Source of the DNA: Albula goreensis
Taxonomy: Eukaryota; Chordata; Actinopteri; Albuliformes; Albulidae
Assembly: GCA_022829145.1 (NCBI GenBank)
Contig: CM040751.1
Coordinates: 6,699,364 to 6,763,363 of the forward strand
Length of the DNA: 64,000 bases
Direction: 5' to 3'
Shown: positions 60,079 to 64,000 of the stretch, one piece after another
How the letters are laid out: each line of letters starts with the position of its first letter
How positions within the stretch are numbered: the stretch's first letter is position 1
Made by a program: the position numbers and the translations under genes
Notes under the pieces: generated by a model
What the model was told of the DNA's origin: nothing
Database searches by the model: none
What the model saw: the letters and a program-made list of their open reading frames with translations, nothing else

Positions 60079-60205
60079 TAGTTTGATGGTTGGAGAGCTG
60101 AGCTTGCAACTCAGAGGTTACGTTTGGCTCCTTTGAAGGATTTTGGGCCTTTGTATGCTTGGGCTGCAGCTAACAGAAATTTTGCGGTGAGAATAATCAG
60201 TATTA
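60079..60205 (+). mobile_element. tRNA-derived SINE relic
   Basis: TTTGATGGTTGGAGAGCTGA and GCTTGCAACTCAGAGGTTAC resemble the A-box and anticodon arm of a common fish SINE head; the B box has decayed to GTTTGGCTCC. The tail has no clear poly(A). It is too diverged to be a tRNA gene. Confidence 0.5.
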
Positions 60206-61097
60206 TGTACAATCTCCAGGAGAGCCACCCTTCGGAGTCCCTCTACATCTGATTGCTGTACACTGTCTGTCCATGCAAAATGATCACATGATTAAAAGTC
60301 CTACAGCTCTAAACACAGAGTGGTTATGTTTTGCCACAAAAGCAGCTTTTCTGTAGAAAATATAAATGTATGTTTTAAAACATACTGAATGCCAAAATTT
60401 AGGTCATCACCAGTCAGATGAAAGCAAACAAAAAATCCCCCCACCCACCCAAACCAACCCTCTGTTACCAGCTCCAGAAAGGAGGTCAGTGTAACATGTT
60501 GGTAAGTGATTTTCACCTTTTCTTAAATGAATAAATAACAATAAAATCTTTGTCTTTAAAATGACAAATCAATTGGGTTTCTTAAAATGCTCCAAACAAG
60601 TTTTATATGAATGGATTGTGCTTGGGTTCTTTGTCTTCAAAATAATTCTTCCATTTGTTGAAATGACTGCCTAAAAAAAGACTAAACACATCAAACAGAA
60701 TTGTCTACATTGTTTTACTCGGGTTTTCTAAGTCAGTTAGACAAAAATGTGAAATAAATAGTCACAAAATGTTAAAATGTTTACATTAATGCTACTGTTG
60801 TATAAATTAATGCGACTCAGAAATACATGGAGAAGGAGAGCAATGGTTCTGGGCTCTTAGCCTGGAAAGGCACTTGGGATTCTTTTTCACACAGGAATGG
60901 ACTGTGCCTCCATTTGCATTGGAGTATGGATTCTGTGGTTAATGTGGCACATGGGCAAACAGAAGGTGCCCCGCAGCCCCTTTCACGCAAGGGGAATGTT
61001 CTCAAACATGATGGAGCATTCCCCTTTAGCGGTTGTGTGTTAGTGAAAGTTCAAGTTGGTATTGTGGGAAATTCAGTCTGGAAATTTCCCTACACAA

Positions 61098-61471
61098 AAC
61101 ATACCCACCTACTGTCCTGATGTCTTTGTCTGGAATCAGGCTAGACATTAGGTACTCTCACAAATGAGGAGCAAAGCATTGGCACATTACCTTTTCTGGA
61201 AAGTCGTTGGATCTGTTCTTCACACTGACATGGCTATCCACTGGAGTTCCCATTTAGAGTATGTTTTCATACAGCAGTTCAGGATAGAGATAGACATAGA
61301 GACATACTGTAAATGGGAACTCCAGTGGATAACCTTATCAGTGTGAAGAACAGATCCAACGACTTTCCAGAAAATGTGTCAATGCTTTGCTCCCTTATGT
61401 CTAAAGTCTAAATTCAGTCTAAAGACTGACTCAGGAAGATGTCTGCATTCCATACAGTAGGTGGATATGTT
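61098..61471. mobile_element. palindromic MITE-like element
   Basis: A 374-bp element bounded by 18-bp terminal inverted repeats: AACATACCCACCTACTGT (61098-61115) and ACAGTAGGTGGATATGTT (61454-61471), one mismatch. Inside, arms of about 85 bp (61168-61254 and 61312-61393) are nearly perfect inverse complements (GGAAAGTCGTTGGATCTGTT in the left arm) around a 57-bp spacer. No transposase frame. No convincing target-site duplication could be fixed, so the superfamily is not assigned. Confidence 0.8.
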
Positions 61472-62143
61472 AGATAAATAACCCTGAAGACAACAAAAGA
61501 CCCACGACACTTCCACCGGTACGTAAAAAGCTGCCAAGTTCTTTGTTGTGGGGGGAAAAAAATAACAATTACCAGGTCTTCTATAATATTCTTTGGATAT
61601 ATTTCAGTGGAATTGAGTGTTTAAGTCAAAAAGGTACAGTGATTAGTTTTGTTTTTTTACATTTACCATTGACTATGCAGGTTTGTAAACTATGACCTTG
61701 GATGTGCTGCTCAATAGTATGTATTATATATGTTTTCTATTATATATAAAGCAGTGATAAATCAGGCCGCTACTGCCTTAATGGAAAATGTCCATTCACA
61801 CCCTCACCCAGCTCCTGGTTATGTCATTTAGCACTCATTCAATTACTTGTCAGAATCCAGCATGCCTTAGATATTGTAAAAACACTTTGCAACTAGTCCA
61901 CATTGCAGCCAATTTTTCTTTAAAAGTACTTCTCACACATGCATATATCCTGTTACTCATCTTTCAGACTCACAGTGAGTTTGTGGAACCAGTGGACCTC
62001 AAATCATTTAGTGACTGATGCCATTTTGTGAATTAAGCTGTCCAAGTCTGTCTGCATGCCAAGTCTTGTGTGAAATTACATGTAAGTAATAATGAGGACA
62101 AGACAAAAGTTCTCACACTTTGTGCTATATGATGAATGCTGTT
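61472..62143. other. intergenic, MITE to zinc-finger gene 3' end
   Basis: No coding signal. It probably includes the zinc-finger gene 3' UTR (minus strand) close to 62143. No clear poly(A) signal was fixed. Confidence 0.4.
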
Positions 62144-63534
62144 TCAGCCATAAAGACACTTGTGGTCCTTAAGATTCCTAAGGTAAGAGAAATTTTTCCC
62201 ACATTTATCACACATATATAGTTTCTCTCCTGTGTGAGTTCGTTCATGAGCTTTCAGACTGTTGCCTTGATTGAAGCTCTTCCCACACTGAAGACAGCTG
62301 TATGGCTTCTCTCCCGTGTGTATTCTCAGGTGTCTGTTAAGATTACCCAGAATTCTGAAACTCTTCCCACACACCACACATTTGAAGGGTTTTTCCCCTG
62401 TGTGAACATTCAGATGTGTTTTGAGGCTGCTCTGCTGAGTGAAGGCCTTTCCGCACAGCTGACAGGTGAATCGTTTCTCACCGGAATGTGTCTGATTGTG
62501 AATTTTGAGGGAGCCCGCGGAACTGAAGCTTTTGCCGCACACTACGCAGTTGAAAGGGTTTAACCTGATGTAGCACTGCTGGTGAGCCTTGATAGAGCTG
62601 GGAGAACTGAGCGTCTCCCCACATACGGCACAGCAGCTGGGGGTCTCGCCCGTGTGACTTAGCTGGTGAGTCCTCAGGTAAGCTGCAGTGCCAAAACTCT
62701 TACCACAAATGATGCAGAGGTATGGCTTCTGGGCGGCGTGGACACGTTCATGAGTCTTAACTCTGCTTTTCTGATTGAACCTCTTCCCACATGTAGCACA
62801 GCTGTACGGCTTCTCTCCAGTGTGTATCCTCTCGTGAGCTTTCAGAGTGTTGGCTTGATTGAAACTCTTCCCACACAAAGTACAGCAGAATGGCTTCTCT
62901 CCCGTGTGAATCCTCTGGTGTCTATTTAGATTGCTTGCAATAGTGAAACTTTTTCCACAAAGATCACAGTTAAAAGCCTTCTCTCTTGTGTGGACAATCT
63001 GATGTGTTTTCAGACCATATGCACGGTTGAAAGTCTTCCCACAAATGTCGCAGCTAAATGGCTTCTCTCCCGTGTGAACTAGCTGGTGTTTTTTAAGCAG
63101 ACTTTTCTCATGGAAACTCGTACCACATTTAGCACAGCTGTATGGTTTTTCTCCTGTGTGAACAAGCATGTGTAGTTTGAGACCTCGTTTTGCTGTAAAA
63201 CCCTTCCCACACTGTGTACAGCTATACGGTCTCTCAACATTGTGTACAATCTGGTGGGCTTTTAGATTCAGCAGTTTACCAAAGCTCTTCCTACAGTGTG
63301 TGCAACTGAACGGTTTTCCTGCTTTGCCGCCTCTCCTACATGTCTTTGCTCCATTTGCTTTCTTGACACGCTTGACACTGCGGACTTTTCCATTCTTATC
63401 TTTGATGTTTGAGTCTGACTCGGCTGGCGGCAGCTTTCCTTCTGCACTTTCGGCAGGAATTCTGCATTCCTCCACACATTCCTGATGAACAACGGGAAGT
63501 TTCTCAGCAGCATCAGTGCCAAATGATACACATC
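62144..63534 (-). CDS. C2H2 zinc-finger protein, terminal exon
   Basis: Last exon of a probable DNA-binding nuclear transcription factor. On the minus strand the exon opens after the acceptor TTTTTCTCTCAG at phase 1 (first base 63534); the frame reads back through the acceptor into an apparent hydrophobic N-terminus that is intron and should be ignored. A linker of about 80 residues with basic stretches (GKVRSVKRVKKANGAK) leads to 14 C2H2 fingers in tandem, most joined by TGEKP-type linkers. Finger 9 (CCAVCGETL ... KAHQQCY) and finger 14 (CDKCGKNF ... KDHKCLYG, then stop) lack a normal second His. No KRAB, BTB or SCAN domain is visible in this exon; any such domain would be in exons outside the window. 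Ortholog not assignable because fish C2H2 families are large. Confidence 0.9.
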
Positions 63535-64000
63535 CTGAGAGAAAAAGCAAAAGAAAAAAACAAGGCCACAAGAACAGATTAAATCAGTATTTGTAACTAC
63601 ACCTCTACATCAAAAGCAGTGTCAAACCCTTTTCCATAAGCTTTAACCTGACCTGTACATCTCTGTTCTTGTAGAATGTGTGACTCTTCTGTCAGAGCTG
63701 ATATTCATTGAGAGGATTGTGTCTAAACTCTGCATGAAAGCCTACAACTTCAATGGAATATAACGACAGACAAGAGAACAGCATCCTTGGAACAAGTCAC
63801 CAAACTTTCACATACAGAAAGTATTCCTTGGTAAGTTTTTTAGAAGCTGATTTTATCAAGGATATTAGAGGAAATGTAACAGCAGTAAGGCAGGATATGG
63901 CTGCTTGAATAGCCCATCTCTACTGTCGCTGTTCAAAAGGAAAAAACAAATGACATGAGATCCTGGAATGTTTGAAATATGTGTGTACCATTTAAACCTT
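63535..64000 (-). other. intron of the zinc-finger gene
   Basis: Lies upstream of the exon acceptor on the minus strand. No upstream exon was recognised before the window ends. Confidence 0.5.

Noticed and set aside
63500-63571. Hydrophobic MWPCFFLLLFLSGC start as a signal peptide of the zinc-finger protein
   Set aside because: It is translation through the polypyrimidine tract and acceptor (CTTTTTCTCTCAG); a nuclear zinc-finger protein would not carry it.

Overview
This is an animal genome window, most likely from a ray-finned fish. It holds multi-exon genes with GT-AG introns, many CA/TG microsatellites, tRNA-derived SINE remains and DNA-transposon debris. The gene order prpf8 - rilp - scarf1 matches the vertebrate PRPF8/RILP/SCARF1 neighbourhood (human 17p13.3). 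I cannot name the species.

Layout. (1) 1-9700, plus strand: the last 19 exons of prpf8, the central U5 snRNP splicing factor. (2) 11538-11611: an intact tRNA-Thr(AGU) gene. (3) 12507-22774, plus: rilp, the Rab7 effector, 8 coding exons. (4) 24654-30102, plus: scarf1, an endothelial EGF-repeat scavenger receptor, 11 coding exons. (5) 32562-37642, minus: vitronectin (vtn), 8 coding exons, convergent with scarf1. (6) 37.9-42.9 kb: a repeat island with hAT-like transposase remains, a tRNA-derived SINE, diverged TIR-like repeats, an approximately 200-bp unit repeated about 1.24 kb apart, and two perfect hairpins. (7) 47666-49657, plus: a secreted protein of about 22 leucine-rich repeats with an intronless coding region. 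(8) 49.7-62.1 kb: a gene-poor stretch with a palindromic MITE-like element and another SINE relic. (9) 62144-63534, minus: the terminal exon of a C2H2 zinc-finger gene with 14 fingers.

The genes are functionally unrelated: splicing, late endosome transport, scavenger uptake, extracellular adhesion, secreted LRR and transcription. They are neighbours by synteny, not an operon.

The most useful observation is three apparent single-base losses, two in prpf8 and one in scarf1. Two fall in G or C runs of 4-5 bases and the third in a short C run. All interrupt otherwise intact, conserved reading frames, so they look like sequencing or assembly errors. I found no sign of a wholly new biological system. 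Most of the unusual structure is repeat-derived: the 40-42 kb repeats and hairpins, the 61.1-61.5 kb palindrome, a 75-bp identical repeat in two scarf1 introns, and a copied fragment of a scarf1 EGF exon inside an intron. Vitronectin also carries an unusual Trp/Gly- and Arg/Gln-rich insert.
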